Positions 63,790-64,000 of a DNA stretch of 64,000 nt are shown piece by piece. Source of the stretch: Epiperipatus broadwayi (taxonomy: Eukaryota > Onychophora > Udeonychophora > Euonychophora > Peripatidae); the NCBI GenBank assembly GCA_028023455.1, contig JAQFVV010012420.1:7519194-7583193 (forward strand). The letters are read 5' to 3'. Every line of letters starts with the position of its first letter. The stretch's first letter is position 1. Below the pieces are notes generated by a model. The model ran no database searches and was not told where the DNA came from. It was given only the letters and a program-made list of their open reading frames with translations. The translations under genes were made by a program, and so were the position numbers.

Positions 63790-64000
63790 GTAAATTCCTG
63801 CTTTTTTATACCAGCTATTTTTCTTATAGTTCTTAATATAGTTATATTTTTATTGATATCAGTCTAATTTAAATCATCTTTAGAGTCTGTTAAAATTTTA
63901 AAATGAGTTGCATATTCTAATTTAAATTTATTGGAGTGATTTTGAAGATTAGAAATATCAACTGTTAATATTGACTTTTTTAATAATTTTTATCGTATTG

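Overview
This window is non-coding-dominated nuclear DNA from an animal, most likely an invertebrate. It is very AT-rich (roughly a quarter G+C by eye), has no bacterial gene layout, and contains GT-AG introns of several to about 18 kb, tRNA-derived SINEs, LINE relics, fold-back (MITE-like) elements, LTR-like elements and long ATT, GATA and GACA microsatellites. I could not fix the phylum. No rRNA, intact tRNA gene, CRISPR array or bacterial operon was seen.

The only convincing host gene lies on the + strand and is spread over at least 36 kb. Two exons are well supported by splice sites, reading frame and local composition: 33,868-34,042 and 46,394-46,680. The phase-2 intron between them fits exactly. 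A third exon candidate starts at 51,416 and continues the phase-1 junction of 46,680. A candidate first exon at about 15,608-15,979, under a TATA box and initiator, would join in phase with the exon at 33,868. The encoded segment is rich in Ser and Asp, has no membrane segment, and looks like a disordered cytosolic or nuclear region. I do not recognise the family. A further exon-like frame lies at 63,555-63,789.

The rest reads as long introns or flanks filled with mobile DNA. 0.8-8.5 kb holds small tandem repeats, a fold-back element and a 170-bp tandem array. 13-17.8 kb holds SINEs, the candidate promoter and three fold-back elements, one with a SINE nested inside. 20.8-27.5 kb holds two related 2.1-2.2 kb LTR-like elements (one bracketed by a 490-bp direct duplication) with an 803-bp hAT-type element between them, whose 8-bp target duplication is perfect. 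29.4-35.4 kb holds SINEs, a minus-strand protein-like fragment and large microsatellites. 38.5-39.8 kb is a 5'-truncated L1/Tx1-like LINE with only two in-frame stops. 40.1-42.1 kb has a fold-back element containing a tRNA-like stretch and a SINE with a 14-bp target duplication. 45.3-45.9 kb is a frameshifted RTE-like reverse transcriptase relic on the minus strand. 51-64 kb holds further tandem repeats, a Myb/SANT-like relic, and several fold-back elements including a roughly 0.94-kb palindrome.

All identifications are by eye. Family names for transposable elements rest on termini, target duplications and short protein motifs, not on database searches.
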